Notes under the pieces: generated by a model
What the model was told of the DNA's origin: nothing
Databases searched by the model: none
Seen by the model: only the letters and a program-made list of their open reading frames with translations
Made by a program: the position numbers and the translations under genes
In this document: positions 15,056-22,711 of the stretch, one piece after another
Layout of the letters: the number at the start of each line of letters is the position of its first letter
How positions within the stretch are numbered: the first letter of the stretch is position 1
Virus record (IMG/VR): IMGVR_UViG_3300031952_000001
Span: 147,983-211,982 of that record
Length of the DNA: 64,000 bases
Source: a virus
Reading direction: 5' to 3' (one strand)

Positions 15056-15762
15056 CACTCGGGAAGTTCATCGTCTTCGAGGGCGCGGACGGTGCCGGCA
15101 CGACGACGCAGTCGAAGCTCCTGATGGAGGCTCTCCTAGCTCTCGGGCTGCCGGTGATTCAAACCTTCGAGCCCTCGAACAACGTGATCGGAAGGACACT
15201 GCGCGAAATCCTGTCAGGAAAGCATGGAGGTCTTGAAGTCTGGGGCTGGCGTGAGCTGTCGTACCTCTTCATGGCGGACAGGATCCACCATGTGAAGACC
15301 GTGATCGCCCCGGCCCTCAAGGCGGGGACGCACGTCATCTGCGACAGGTATTACGCGAGCACGCTCGTCTACCAGAGCACCAGCGCGCCTTCGCACAACG
15401 AGCAGCTCGACAGGATCTTTTCTCTCTTGAAAGAGATGCAGGGCCAGCCGGACTTCCTGGAACCCCACCTCTGGCTCTACCTGCGGGTCTTGGATGTCGG
15501 TGTTCTCGAAGCGCGCAGGTCGTCTCGGGGCAGCGAAGAAATCTATGAGAAGACCGAGCTTCAGCGGAAGGTTGTCGATCTCTATGAAACCTGGAGCGCC
15601 CGCACTGTGCGTCCACAGCACAGCACTGTCCGCCGGGTGGACGCAACCCGGGAGATCCGGGAGGTCTTCACCGATTGTCTTCGGAGCACCTTGCTCCTTG
15701 TCGCAGCGGAGAAGCTCGACCTGGTCGATGAGACCGTGGCGAAAGTCCTGGAGAAGATCTGA
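15052..15762 (+). CDS. tmk: thymidylate kinase (dTMP kinase), P-loop variant
   Basis: Would phosphorylate dTMP to dTDP with ATP, supplying dTTP for phage DNA synthesis in the cytoplasm. Family features: KFIVFEGADGAGTTTQ at residues 5-20, the DRY motif CDRYYAST (97-104), the substrate-side segment TFEPSNN, and a LID-like arginine-rich loop (EARRSSRGSEE). Length (236 aa) is slightly above the usual 200-215. The Walker A lysine is replaced by threonine (GADGAGTT instead of GxxxxGK[ST]). I recall GAGTTTQ variants among dTMP kinases, so it may still be active, but this could not be checked here. ATGA-coupled to the preceding gene. Confidence 0.85.
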   Translation: MTLGKFIVFEGADGAGTTTQSKLLMEALLALGLPVIQTFEPSNNVIGRTLREILSGKHGGLEVWGWRELSYLFMADRIHHVKTVIAPALKAGTHVICDRYYASTLVYQSTSAPSHNEQLDRIFSLLKEMQGQPDFLEPHLWLYLRVLDVGVLEARRSSRGSEEIYEKTELQRKVVDLYETWSARTVRPQHSTVRRVDATREIREVFTDCLRSTLLLVAAEKLDLVDETVAKVLEKI

Positions 15763-16265
15763 TGGCCGAAGAAGAAGTCTCCATCGGGGAGCTGTACAAG
15801 CTCTCGATCTACATGCAGGGCGTCTGGTGGTACGCAGACGATGACGACAACCCCTTCGACGTCGCCATGCTCGTCTGTCCGGACGGAGACAAGATGACGT
15901 ACCTGTACACGCTGCGGGGTGCCCAGATCCAGTTCGTCAGGACCGAGAAGACACCTTCGAAGCTCTGGGCCGCGCCGAGCAAGAAGAACCCCATCATGGA
16001 CAAGTTCGGGTGGAGGATCTGGAAGGACGATGCACCCATAAACTACATGCTGCCCCCGCGGCTCTATAATGACGCTGTGAGGGACCTGCTCCAGCAGACG
16101 CAAGAGTTCCGGCAGTCGCTCTCTGAGGCTCGAAAAGTGGTCACCGCTTTCGATACCAAGATCAAAAAATCCGCCGCGCTGAAGAAGTCGCGAGCGGAGT
16201 GGGCCGCGTGGGTTGCAGAACGAAGACCGGGAGGGACAAATGGCAGCAGAGGATCTGATCGATGA
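15762..16265 (+). CDS. hypothetical protein, 167 aa
   Basis: The start overlaps the kinase stop by one base. Aromatic N-terminal domain (IYMQGVWWYADDDD) with alternating strands, then a coiled helix (QQTQEFRQSLSEARKV) and a basic Arg/Gly tail. No function assigned. Confidence 0.65.
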   Translation: MAEEEVSIGELYKLSIYMQGVWWYADDDDNPFDVAMLVCPDGDKMTYLYTLRGAQIQFVRTEKTPSKLWAAPSKKNPIMDKFGWRIWKDDAPINYMLPPRLYNDAVRDLLQQTQEFRQSLSEARKVVTAFDTKIKKSAALKKSRAEWAAWVAERRPGGTNGSRGSDR

Positions 16266-16716
16266 CACTGAGGGCAGAGACCTCATTGATGACTTCCTGA
16301 AGAGGCAAAAACCCTTACTGGAAGATCTGACCGCTCGACAGAAGGAGATCCTGAGCATCATCTCCAGCCACATGGTTCGGGAAGGAGTCTCTCCCTCTCT
16401 AAGAGAGATCGGTCGCGATGCCGGCATCGCTTCTCTCAATGGAGTGGTTGACCACCTGAAGGCCTTGATCCGCAAAGGGTGGCTCCGGAACTCGGGGAAG
16501 GGGCGTGCCCGCGGGTACGTTTTGAGCGCCGCAGCTACAGGGGTTGTTCCCGGGGTGTCCAAGAATGTGAACCACATCACCTTGAGGAAGCTGAACGACT
16601 TCATTCGAGACTTTCCGGACAACGTCCTGGCTGATCTGGCATCTTGCGAAACCCCGCAGGACGGGGCCTTGCTTATCGTCAATCTCGTGGACGACATCCT
16701 GTCGGGCAACTACTAG
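16240..16716 (+). CDS. LexA-type winged-helix DNA-binding protein, 158 aa
   Basis: Residues about 30-95 (LTARQKEILSIISSHM, SPSLREIGRDAGIAS, HLKALIRKGWLRNSG) match the N-terminal DNA-binding domain of LexA, including the RARGY-type wing end. The C-terminal 60 residues lack the Ser-Lys peptidase of true LexA, so it would not self-cleave. A phage transcription regulator is likely; its operator is not evident. The start ATG at 16240 follows GGGAGG and overlaps the upstream gene by 26 bp. Confidence 0.8.
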   Translation: MAAEDLIDDTEGRDLIDDFLKRQKPLLEDLTARQKEILSIISSHMVREGVSPSLREIGRDAGIASLNGVVDHLKALIRKGWLRNSGKGRARGYVLSAAATGVVPGVSKNVNHITLRKLNDFIRDFPDNVLADLASCETPQDGALLIVNLVDDILSGNY

Positions 16717-17307
16717 ATGGTCACCTCGGTCCGGTTCCTCCAGAAGTTCTGTTGCTTCGAGCCGGGCGACACCTTCGAGTTCCGTCCTGGGGTGAACCTG
16801 CTCGTCGGCGACCAGGGCTGCGGGAAAAGCTCCTTGATGAACGCGATCCGTCTCTCGGATCGAAAGAACCCTGTCGTCGAGGTCGTGCTGGGGCAGCGGG
16901 GTGCGAAGGTGTTCGCCTTCGACTTCGAGCGGGACAACCCGCGGATGCGCTCCATGTCGTCCGAAGGTGACCTGTCCTACCAGATGAAGGCGGCCTGGGG
17001 CTCCCATGGGGAGTCCGTGAAGAGCATCCTCTCGGGGCTCCTGCCGGCCGTGCAGGGGCAGCTGCGGAAGCACCCTGATCTGACCCCGCTGGTCCTGCTC
17101 GACGAGCCCGACATCGGGCTGAGCATCCGCAGCTGCTACCGGGTGATCGGGGTCCTCCTGAAGCTGGAAGCGTTGGGTGCCCAGATCCTCTGCGCGGTCC
17201 ACAACCCTACGGTGATCGAGGCCTTTCCTCAGGTCCTGAGCCTGGAAGATCGGGAGTGGCTGGCATCCGAGGTGTTCATCGAACGTCAACGTCGTCACGA
17301 GCTTTAG
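16717..17307 (+). CDS. ABC/SMC-type ATPase, 196 aa
   Basis: Walker A GDQGCGKSS (residues 31-39) and Walker B LVLLDEPDIGL (125-135), followed by a switch histidine in AVHNPTVIEAF. The fold is a compact ABC ATPase of the AAA_21/OLD-N class rather than a transporter subunit: there is no long coiled coil and no membrane partner nearby. Last gene before the fibre cluster; its stop is 2 bp past the start of the next late promoter element. Confidence 0.75.
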   Translation: MVTSVRFLQKFCCFEPGDTFEFRPGVNLLVGDQGCGKSSLMNAIRLSDRKNPVVEVVLGQRGAKVFAFDFERDNPRMRSMSSEGDLSYQMKAAWGSHGESVKSILSGLLPAVQGQLRKHPDLTPLVLLDEPDIGLSIRSCYRVIGVLLKLEALGAQILCAVHNPTVIEAFPQVLSLEDREWLASEVFIERQRRHEL

Positions 17308-17334
17308 AACCTGTTCAGACCTCCGTGGTACACT
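17303..17334 (+). promoter_or_regulatory. late-class promoter
   Basis: Element TTTAGAACCTG begins at 17303, 26 bp before -10 TACACT (17329-17334). It drives the spike gene at 17359. Confidence 0.75.
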
Positions 17335-17358
17335 GCTCGGTGCCACAAGGAGGCACCG

Positions 17359-19050
17359 ATGACGCCGACCAAGATCCTCATCATCACTGTCGTGGGCAAC
17401 GCGCATCTCTCCATCGAAGGGATCCACGTCCGGGTGAAGGTGGATCCTCTCCATCCAGACTCGGTGTTTCTGCACGAAGTTCAGGAGGACTTTGAATTCC
17501 TGTACAACCTGGCGAGCTTCGTGGAGTCCGGCAAGGCCATCGTCACGATGGACGGAGACGTACTGACCGCGGATGTAGTGCGGTCCTTGGCGGAGCGTGA
17601 CACCTCCGAGATCGTGGGTGGTGGCGAGTTCACCAAGCTGACCGACGTTCCTCAGTCCTACGCCGGCCAGGCCGGAAAGGTCGTCAAGGTCAACCCGACT
17701 GCGACCGGCCTGGAGTTCGGGGTCGGGGGCGGCGGCGCGGGGGCCTTCACGGACCTCTCGGATGTCCCGGGTACCTACGTGGGTCAGTCCTTGAAGCTGG
17801 TTCGAGTCAACGTGGCTGAAGGCGGGTTGGAGTTCGTGGTGCCCCCCGCCACCCTGCCAGACCTCTCGGTGGTCCTGGGGAAGATCGATGCAGCGCTGGC
17901 GGCTCCCGCGACCGTGATCGTGTCAGGAGTCGGGGCCGGCGACCTCCAGACGGCCATCGCCGCCGCGGCGGACGGAGACGTGATCGAGGTCCGGACGAAC
18001 GCGACCTACAGCCCGATCACCCTGCCGTCGACCATGGTGCTCACCATCAGGGCCGGCATCGGCTACGGCCCCATGCTGACCGGGCTCAAGTGCATCCAGA
18101 TCCTGGATGGGGCGCATGATCACATCGTCAGCGGGTTCGGCTTTACGGCCTACACGACCGACGACAACAACGCCCAAGGTGCAGGGATCACGTTCCGCGA
18201 TCAAGGTTCAAAGTGCCAGGATCTCATCTTCCACAACCTGCACTTCGAGGAGGTCACCGCCGGCTCTGCGGTGCTCATGTCCTTCCATCGGAGCGTCGGC
18301 CCAGACGACTACGCCAACCCGCCACAGCCCGCGGAGATGTCGGACGGCATCTCGTTCGTCTCCTGCTCGTTCTACAAGGCGTGCAAGGACGGCACCGAGG
18401 GCGCGGCACTCCTTTTGCGAGGGTTCAACAAACCGATCTTCTACGGCTGCTACGTGGATGGTGCGGCTCTGAACTCCCGGGGGTTCATGCTCCAGAACTG
18501 CACGAACTTCCGGGTGGAAGGGAATCGGATCCAGTCGTTCACTGGGAACGGCGAGGGGCTCAAGATCGACTCCATTGGGCTCCCGGTCGCTGTCCGGAAC
18601 ACAGGGTACGTCATCGACAACGACGCCTACAAGTGCATCGAGGGGATCGACTGTGACGACGACTGCGACGTGGTCGTGCTCAACAACCGCTGTGTCGAGT
18701 GCACCGACGAAGGCATCTCCATCGACGGGGGTGCCGCGCCGGCCATCGCTCGGGTCTTGGCGGTCGGGAACATCTGCACTCTTGGGACCCGAGGCATCTA
18801 CGCCGAGGCGGGCTCTATCTGCGAGCTGTCGGGGAACTCGTGCTTCGGGAACACGACCGACTACTCCATCCTGAACGGCTACGTGCTCCCAGGCTCGAAC
18901 CTCACCACGCTCGGACCTGCCCGCAGGTACGTTCCGGCTCAAGGGGTTCCGTACATTCCCGCGGCCCCCGGCAACTGGGTGGGACCGGTCCCGACGACCG
19001 TGGCGGCTGCCCTCGACCGGATCGCAGCGGCAATCGGTCCCATCCCGTAG
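17359..19050 (+). CDS. tail fibre/tailspike protein with beta-helix, 563 aa
   Basis: The N-terminal 95 residues are a globular attachment-like domain. Two copies of a collar module follow (FTKLTDVPQSYAGQAGKVVK and FTDLSDVPGTYVGQSLKLVR, each ending GLEF), separated by a Gly-rich linker. From about residue 195 the sequence becomes a right-handed parallel beta-helix (GDLQTAIAAAADGDVIEV, then NNRCVECTDEGISIDGG-type turns), as in polysaccharide-degrading spikes. Catalytic residues cannot be placed by eye. It is predicted to be the adhesin or depolymerase at the tail tip, expressed late. Confidence 0.8.
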   Translation: MTPTKILIITVVGNAHLSIEGIHVRVKVDPLHPDSVFLHEVQEDFEFLYNLASFVESGKAIVTMDGDVLTADVVRSLAERDTSEIVGGGEFTKLTDVPQSYAGQAGKVVKVNPTATGLEFGVGGGGAGAFTDLSDVPGTYVGQSLKLVRVNVAEGGLEFVVPPATLPDLSVVLGKIDAALAAPATVIVSGVGAGDLQTAIAAAADGDVIEVRTNATYSPITLPSTMVLTIRAGIGYGPMLTGLKCIQILDGAHDHIVSGFGFTAYTTDDNNAQGAGITFRDQGSKCQDLIFHNLHFEEVTAGSAVLMSFHRSVGPDDYANPPQPAEMSDGISFVSCSFYKACKDGTEGAALLLRGFNKPIFYGCYVDGAALNSRGFMLQNCTNFRVEGNRIQSFTGNGEGLKIDSIGLPVAVRNTGYVIDNDAYKCIEGIDCDDDCDVVVLNNRCVECTDEGISIDGGAAPAIARVLAVGNICTLGTRGIYAEAGSICELSGNSCFGNTTDYSILNGYVLPGSNLTTLGPARRYVPAQGVPYIPAAPGNWVGPVPTTVAAALDRIAAAIGPIP

Positions 19051-19055
19051 GCCTC

Positions 19056-19087
19056 TTTTAAAAATCCAGAGAGACCTGTAGTATAGT
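19056..19087 (+). promoter_or_regulatory. late-class promoter
   Basis: TTTTAAAAATCC (19056-19067), 14 bp, TATAGT (19082-19087); a near-consensus member of the late set. Confidence 0.85.
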
Positions 19088-19106
19088 TCGAGCACGGAGG
19101 ACCTCC

Positions 19107-19982
19107 ATGAAGACGATACGAATCGCAGAGTCCGGGGCCGTCGACCGCTTGGTCAAGTTCTTCAACGCGCGCCAGGCGGCGCTTGCGGACAGGCTCCAGC
19201 AAGTCCTGGACATGTACACGCCGACGAATTCAAGGTCGCCTGCGGGCAACCCCTACGTCGGTGAGGGTCTCGAAGGGCAGAAGTTCACCGTGACCCCAGC
19301 CCCCACCCAGGATCCCAGCCAGGAGCTGGCCTACGTCAAGGACAACACCGGCATGGAGGTCATCGTGGACCCCATGATCGCCATCCAGTACCTCCAGAAC
19401 GCTCCTCCGGAGGGTGTCTCCTTGGAGTCCATCTGGAACACCCTCAATCAGGTGAGCGCCGAGAGCCAGACCAGCGCGCTGACGTTCTCCGGACAGGATG
19501 AGGCCGCGGAGTCCGCTTGGGACCAGGCGATCACGGCTGCCCAGAGGAAGAGGGCCGTAAGCGAAGTCGAGGAGGCCATCAAGGAGCAGGTTGAGTTCTA
19601 CAAGAGCCAGCTCGACGAGGACACGAAGCGCAAGATTCAGATGCTGAACGAGGACCTGTACAACGGCCCTCTCTACGTGAATCCCGAGGATCCCGACGAG
19701 TGGTCCTACGCCAGCGCTGAGGAGGGCTACGTTGCCTTCGATTTCCAGGCTGCCAGCCGAGAGGTTATGGGCATCCTTCAAGACGTCGTCCAGGGCTTCT
19801 ACGTCGACGAGTACGGAGGTACCTACAGCTCCGAAAACGAAGCCTATCAGATGGCGAACTTGGGGTCGGATCGCGATCCTGAAGACGAAGACGACCCCTG
19901 GCTGCCCATGCTTTGGGAGGTAGAATCCGGTCAGATCATCGAGAAGATCCTCGGCAAAGAGCTGTACAACACGATCAGGTAG
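19107..19982 (+). CDS. hypothetical virion-associated protein, 291 aa
   Basis: Preceded by its own late promoter and CGGAGG. Strongly acidic, with an N-terminal helix (VDRLVKFFNARQAALADRL), a Pro/Gln linker and helical segments. No enzyme motif. Late expression and position between fibre genes suggest a virion or assembly role; the family is not recognised. Confidence 0.65.
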   Translation: MKTIRIAESGAVDRLVKFFNARQAALADRLQQVLDMYTPTNSRSPAGNPYVGEGLEGQKFTVTPAPTQDPSQELAYVKDNTGMEVIVDPMIAIQYLQNAPPEGVSLESIWNTLNQVSAESQTSALTFSGQDEAAESAWDQAITAAQRKRAVSEVEEAIKEQVEFYKSQLDEDTKRKIQMLNEDLYNGPLYVNPEDPDEWSYASAEEGYVAFDFQAASREVMGILQDVVQGFYVDEYGGTYSSENEAYQMANLGSDRDPEDEDDPWLPMLWEVESGQIIEKILGKELYNTIR

Positions 19983-19991
19983 TCCCACCTC

Positions 19992-20020
19992 TTGACATCT
20001 CGCACAGGCTGATCTATAGT
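19992..20020 (+). promoter_or_regulatory. early sigma70-type promoter inside the late region
   Basis: TTGACA (19992-19997), 17-bp spacer, TATAGT (20015-20020), ahead of the regulator-like gene at 20063. Confidence 0.8.
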
Positions 20021-20062
20021 ATCACAGTACGGCAGTGGGGGCGAACGCCCTTCGGAGGTGCT

Positions 20063-20785
20063 ATGAGCCAAGTCGACGAGCTGACCGGCCTCTTCTCTGG
20101 GTTCCGAAAGACCATGCCCACCATCCCGCATCCTGCGAAAGTGCAGTACCGGAACTACTGGGTGCAGGAGGCTGCGCACAGCCTTCCGATACCGGCATCC
20201 GTACGCTTCGCGAATGGCAACCCTGATGGGGTCATGATCTTGGGCGTCCAAGGGTCCTACTTCCCGACCATGATCTTCTCCTGGGGACCCCAGGTGGTGT
20301 ACACCGAACTCGACGCGAGCTTCGACGATGTGGCCCTGGCTCATGCCCGTCGGAGGGTGTTCGATGGGCAGGACGAGAAGGACAACTTCTGCCCGATCTG
20401 CGAGCAGCGGGTGAAGCTCTACCGGCGCAAGCTCCACACGGAGATGGCACTGTTCCTGATCAAGCTGGTCAAGGCGTACCAGAAGGAGCCGCGGTGGTAC
20501 TCCACGCGCGAGCTGCTGCCGGCGACGTCCAAGGCGGCTACCGACGGTGCCTACTTGACACGGTGGGGCCTGGTGGAGAAGATGCCTTCCATGAACTCCG
20601 CGGGCGGCAAGGCCGGCATGTACCAGCCGACTCAGAAGGGCATCGACTTTGCCCAAGGGAAGAGCATGGTCGCGTCCCACGTCCACATCATCTGTGGGAA
20701 AACTGTGGGGTTCTCGGAAACCCCTGTTTTCATTGAGAATTGTCTGTGCAAAAAATTCAATTACGCCGAGCTGATGTTCGGCTGA
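20063..20785 (+). CDS. zinc-finger/winged-helix-like protein, 240 aa
   Basis: Residues about 110-115 have CPICEQ, followed by a long helix (LHTEMALFLIKLVKAYQ) and a winged-helix-like block (YLTRWGLVEKM, then GMYQPTQKGIDFA). Two later cysteines (ENCLCKK) may complete zinc binding. Such architecture suits DNA or RNA binding. It has an early-type promoter although it sits between late genes, so it may be a regulator made early. Start set by GGAGGTG. Confidence 0.65.
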   Translation: MSQVDELTGLFSGFRKTMPTIPHPAKVQYRNYWVQEAAHSLPIPASVRFANGNPDGVMILGVQGSYFPTMIFSWGPQVVYTELDASFDDVALAHARRRVFDGQDEKDNFCPICEQRVKLYRRKLHTEMALFLIKLVKAYQKEPRWYSTRELLPATSKAATDGAYLTRWGLVEKMPSMNSAGGKAGMYQPTQKGIDFAQGKSMVASHVHIICGKTVGFSETPVFIENCLCKKFNYAELMFG

Positions 20786-20797
20786 GAGGAGGCCTCG

Positions 20798-21316
20798 ATG
20801 GCGCAGAAGACCAAGGTGAAGATCACAACCATGACCCCGAAGACGAGAAAGAAGCTCGTGGCGAAGGCCAGGCCGTTCTCCGTGGTGAACCCCTTGGAGA
20901 AGGCGAAAGTTCTGGAGGAAGACCCCACCCTCGCGTACTTCATGGGGTCCGCGGAGCGGAAGGAGCATCTGAAGATCATCGAGAGCCTGAAGGCCCAGCT
21001 CGAAGAGGCTCGTAAGAGCTGCACCTCTAAGGAGGATCAGCAGTTCTTCTCGAACTACGCCGGCACGAGCGAGTTCCTGTACAACTCCGAGAGCGTCAGG
21101 GCGACCACGAGCTACGAAGCCCTCCAGAAGATGATCCACCTCTGGGAGGCCGAGGTCGTCCACCGCAAGGTGCTCGCCAAGGCCCTCAACAACTTCAGGA
21201 TGCTGCACGCCGACAGGCCGGTCCAGGTCTGCCCGTCTTGCGGGCTGGTCACGTCCTCCAAGATCCAGCAGACCATGCTTTGCCCCGACTGCAAGAGGAC
21301 CTTTAAGAAAAACTAG
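20798..21316 (+). CDS. zinc-ribbon protein, 172 aa
   Basis: Basic N-terminus, a helical middle (HLKIIESLKAQLEEARKS), and a C-terminal zinc ribbon CPSCGLVTSS then CPDCKRTF. It lies 12 bp behind the previous gene and shares its early promoter. The function is unknown; nucleic-acid association is likely from the ribbon. Confidence 0.65.
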   Translation: MAQKTKVKITTMTPKTRKKLVAKARPFSVVNPLEKAKVLEEDPTLAYFMGSAERKEHLKIIESLKAQLEEARKSCTSKEDQQFFSNYAGTSEFLYNSESVRATTSYEALQKMIHLWEAEVVHRKVLAKALNNFRMLHADRPVQVCPSCGLVTSSKIQQTMLCPDCKRTFKKN

Positions 21317-21335
21317 CGAGATAGGGTAAAATCTC

Positions 21336-21367
21336 GACAAGAAACCGGCGTGGTACTGTGATATAGT
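21336..21367 (+). promoter_or_regulatory. late-class promoter (weaker element)
   Basis: GACAAGAAACC (21336-21346) lies 26 bp ahead of TATAGT (21362-21367), before the gene at 21389. Confidence 0.6.
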
Positions 21368-21388
21368 GGCCGGGCTAAGGAGGACCTC

Positions 21389-21868
21389 ATGAAAGGACGC
21401 CCCGGATTCTGGATGCCCCCGGTTGAAAAACCGGAGGACGTGGGCATTTCGAGTGAAGACTCGTTGAACCGCATCGCGAACTCCCTCCCGGAGGCCGCCT
21501 TCCAGCTCGCGGCTCAGCGGGCTGCGCAGATGGGTCTGGAGTACGGGAACAGCGAGGTCTTCGACGGCGACCCGGGCTACCCCGACGAGAGGGGCTATGG
21601 TGGGGGCGGAGGCGGTGGTGGCCGGCAGGTCGAGGCGAACTTCGACGGCATCGCGGACGACGACCTGTACCGGGTCGCTCGCGCGCTGTACAAGTCCGGC
21701 CAGCCCGAGCAAAGCGTCGAGATGGACGACGGCTCCATCGTCGAGCTGCACCCTGATGACCTGGCGATCCTCATCGTCCGCCAGGGACGCTCCATGAACC
21801 ACGTCGACATCCGCTCGGCCCGCTCGATCCGGCATCTGGACCAGATGTGGTCGGAAATCGTCGGCTGA
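21389..21868 (+). CDS. hypothetical virion-associated protein, 159 aa
   Basis: Late promoter and AGGAGG upstream. An N-terminal segment (PGFWMPPVEKP) is followed by a helix, a run of eight glycines near residue 72, and a small acidic domain. The Gly-run linker between two small domains is typical of virion connectors but not diagnostic. Confidence 0.65.
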   Translation: MKGRPGFWMPPVEKPEDVGISSEDSLNRIANSLPEAAFQLAAQRAAQMGLEYGNSEVFDGDPGYPDERGYGGGGGGGGRQVEANFDGIADDDLYRVARALYKSGQPEQSVEMDDGSIVELHPDDLAILIVRQGRSMNHVDIRSARSIRHLDQMWSEIVG

Positions 21869-21874
21869 CCTCGG

Positions 21875-21906
21875 TTTAAAGATTCGACATCCGCGCGTGG
21901 TATAGT
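21875..21906 (+). promoter_or_regulatory. late-class promoter
   Basis: TTTAAAGATTC (21875-21885), 15 bp, TATAGT (21901-21906). Confidence 0.75.
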
Positions 21907-21930
21907 GTCCCCTGTCCAAGGAGGACCTCT

Positions 21931-22710
21931 ATGCGTAAATCCGGGCTGACTAGCGGCACTAGGGATCATCTTCGCCGGCTCACGGCCGAGAAGGTGGGCG
22001 GGATGAACCTGGACGAGGTGGTCGCGTCCCTGCCGAAGCCGCAGCCGGTTCGCCAGAAGCCTCGGCAAGCTCAGGTCCAGAAGGCCCCTCCGGTTCCCGC
22101 CCGCCAGGCCTGGGAGTACAAGGAGCCCGACTCCGACCGGGACATCTTCATGACCGTCCTCAACGAGGAGGCCAAGGATCCCATGGCGGAGCAGAGCAGC
22201 AAGCTCCTGGACGACACCCTCAAGGACATGCGGAAGGGCCCAGGGATCACCCCCGGGCTGTCCCCGAAGCGCCCGAAGGGCATGCCGAAGAGCCCCCTGA
22301 AGAAGGACTGGACTCTCCGGTCCGCTCAGAGGTTTCTTGCCCTCCTGAAGAGGGCCTACGACATCCGGAACTTCTACGTCGAGGACTCCGAGGGCCCCCA
22401 GGCCCCGGTGTCGATCTCGGCGTCCTTGAACATCCCGATGGCCGGGAGCGAGCGGGGTGTCAACGACCTCGAAGAGTACGTCTCCGACGTCATCACCCAG
22501 GCCTTGAACCTCGGCGGGGAGCACCAGCTGATCGTCACCGCGAAGAACGGATCGGTCGCTTCGGTCAGTGGCGCAACCCCGCCGCCGGTCTCGGTGAACC
22601 TCGAAGGCTTCGATCCGACCAAGGAGGCCGAGCTTCGCACCTTGATCGAGGGCCTGGTCGTGGAGGCCGTGGCGCAGTTCGCGGACAGCAGAGGTAGGAC
22701 CCGAGCGTAG
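21931..22710 (+). CDS. hypothetical virion-associated protein, 259 aa
   Basis: A basic helical N-terminus, a Pro/Gln-rich linker (KPQPVRQKPRQAQVQKAPP), then a mixed C-terminal domain (VSISASLNIPMAGSERG). It shares the late promoter at 21875 with the fibre genes that follow it with only one base of spacing. Confidence 0.65.
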   Translation: MRKSGLTSGTRDHLRRLTAEKVGGMNLDEVVASLPKPQPVRQKPRQAQVQKAPPVPARQAWEYKEPDSDRDIFMTVLNEEAKDPMAEQSSKLLDDTLKDMRKGPGITPGLSPKRPKGMPKSPLKKDWTLRSAQRFLALLKRAYDIRNFYVEDSEGPQAPVSISASLNIPMAGSERGVNDLEEYVSDVITQALNLGGEHQLIVTAKNGSVASVSGATPPPVSVNLEGFDPTKEAELRTLIEGLVVEAVAQFADSRGRTRA

Positions 22711-22711
22711 A

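Noticed and set aside
19931-21919. 662-codon minus-strand open frame
   Set aside because: Runs antisense through three plus-strand genes that have their own promoters and ribosome sites.
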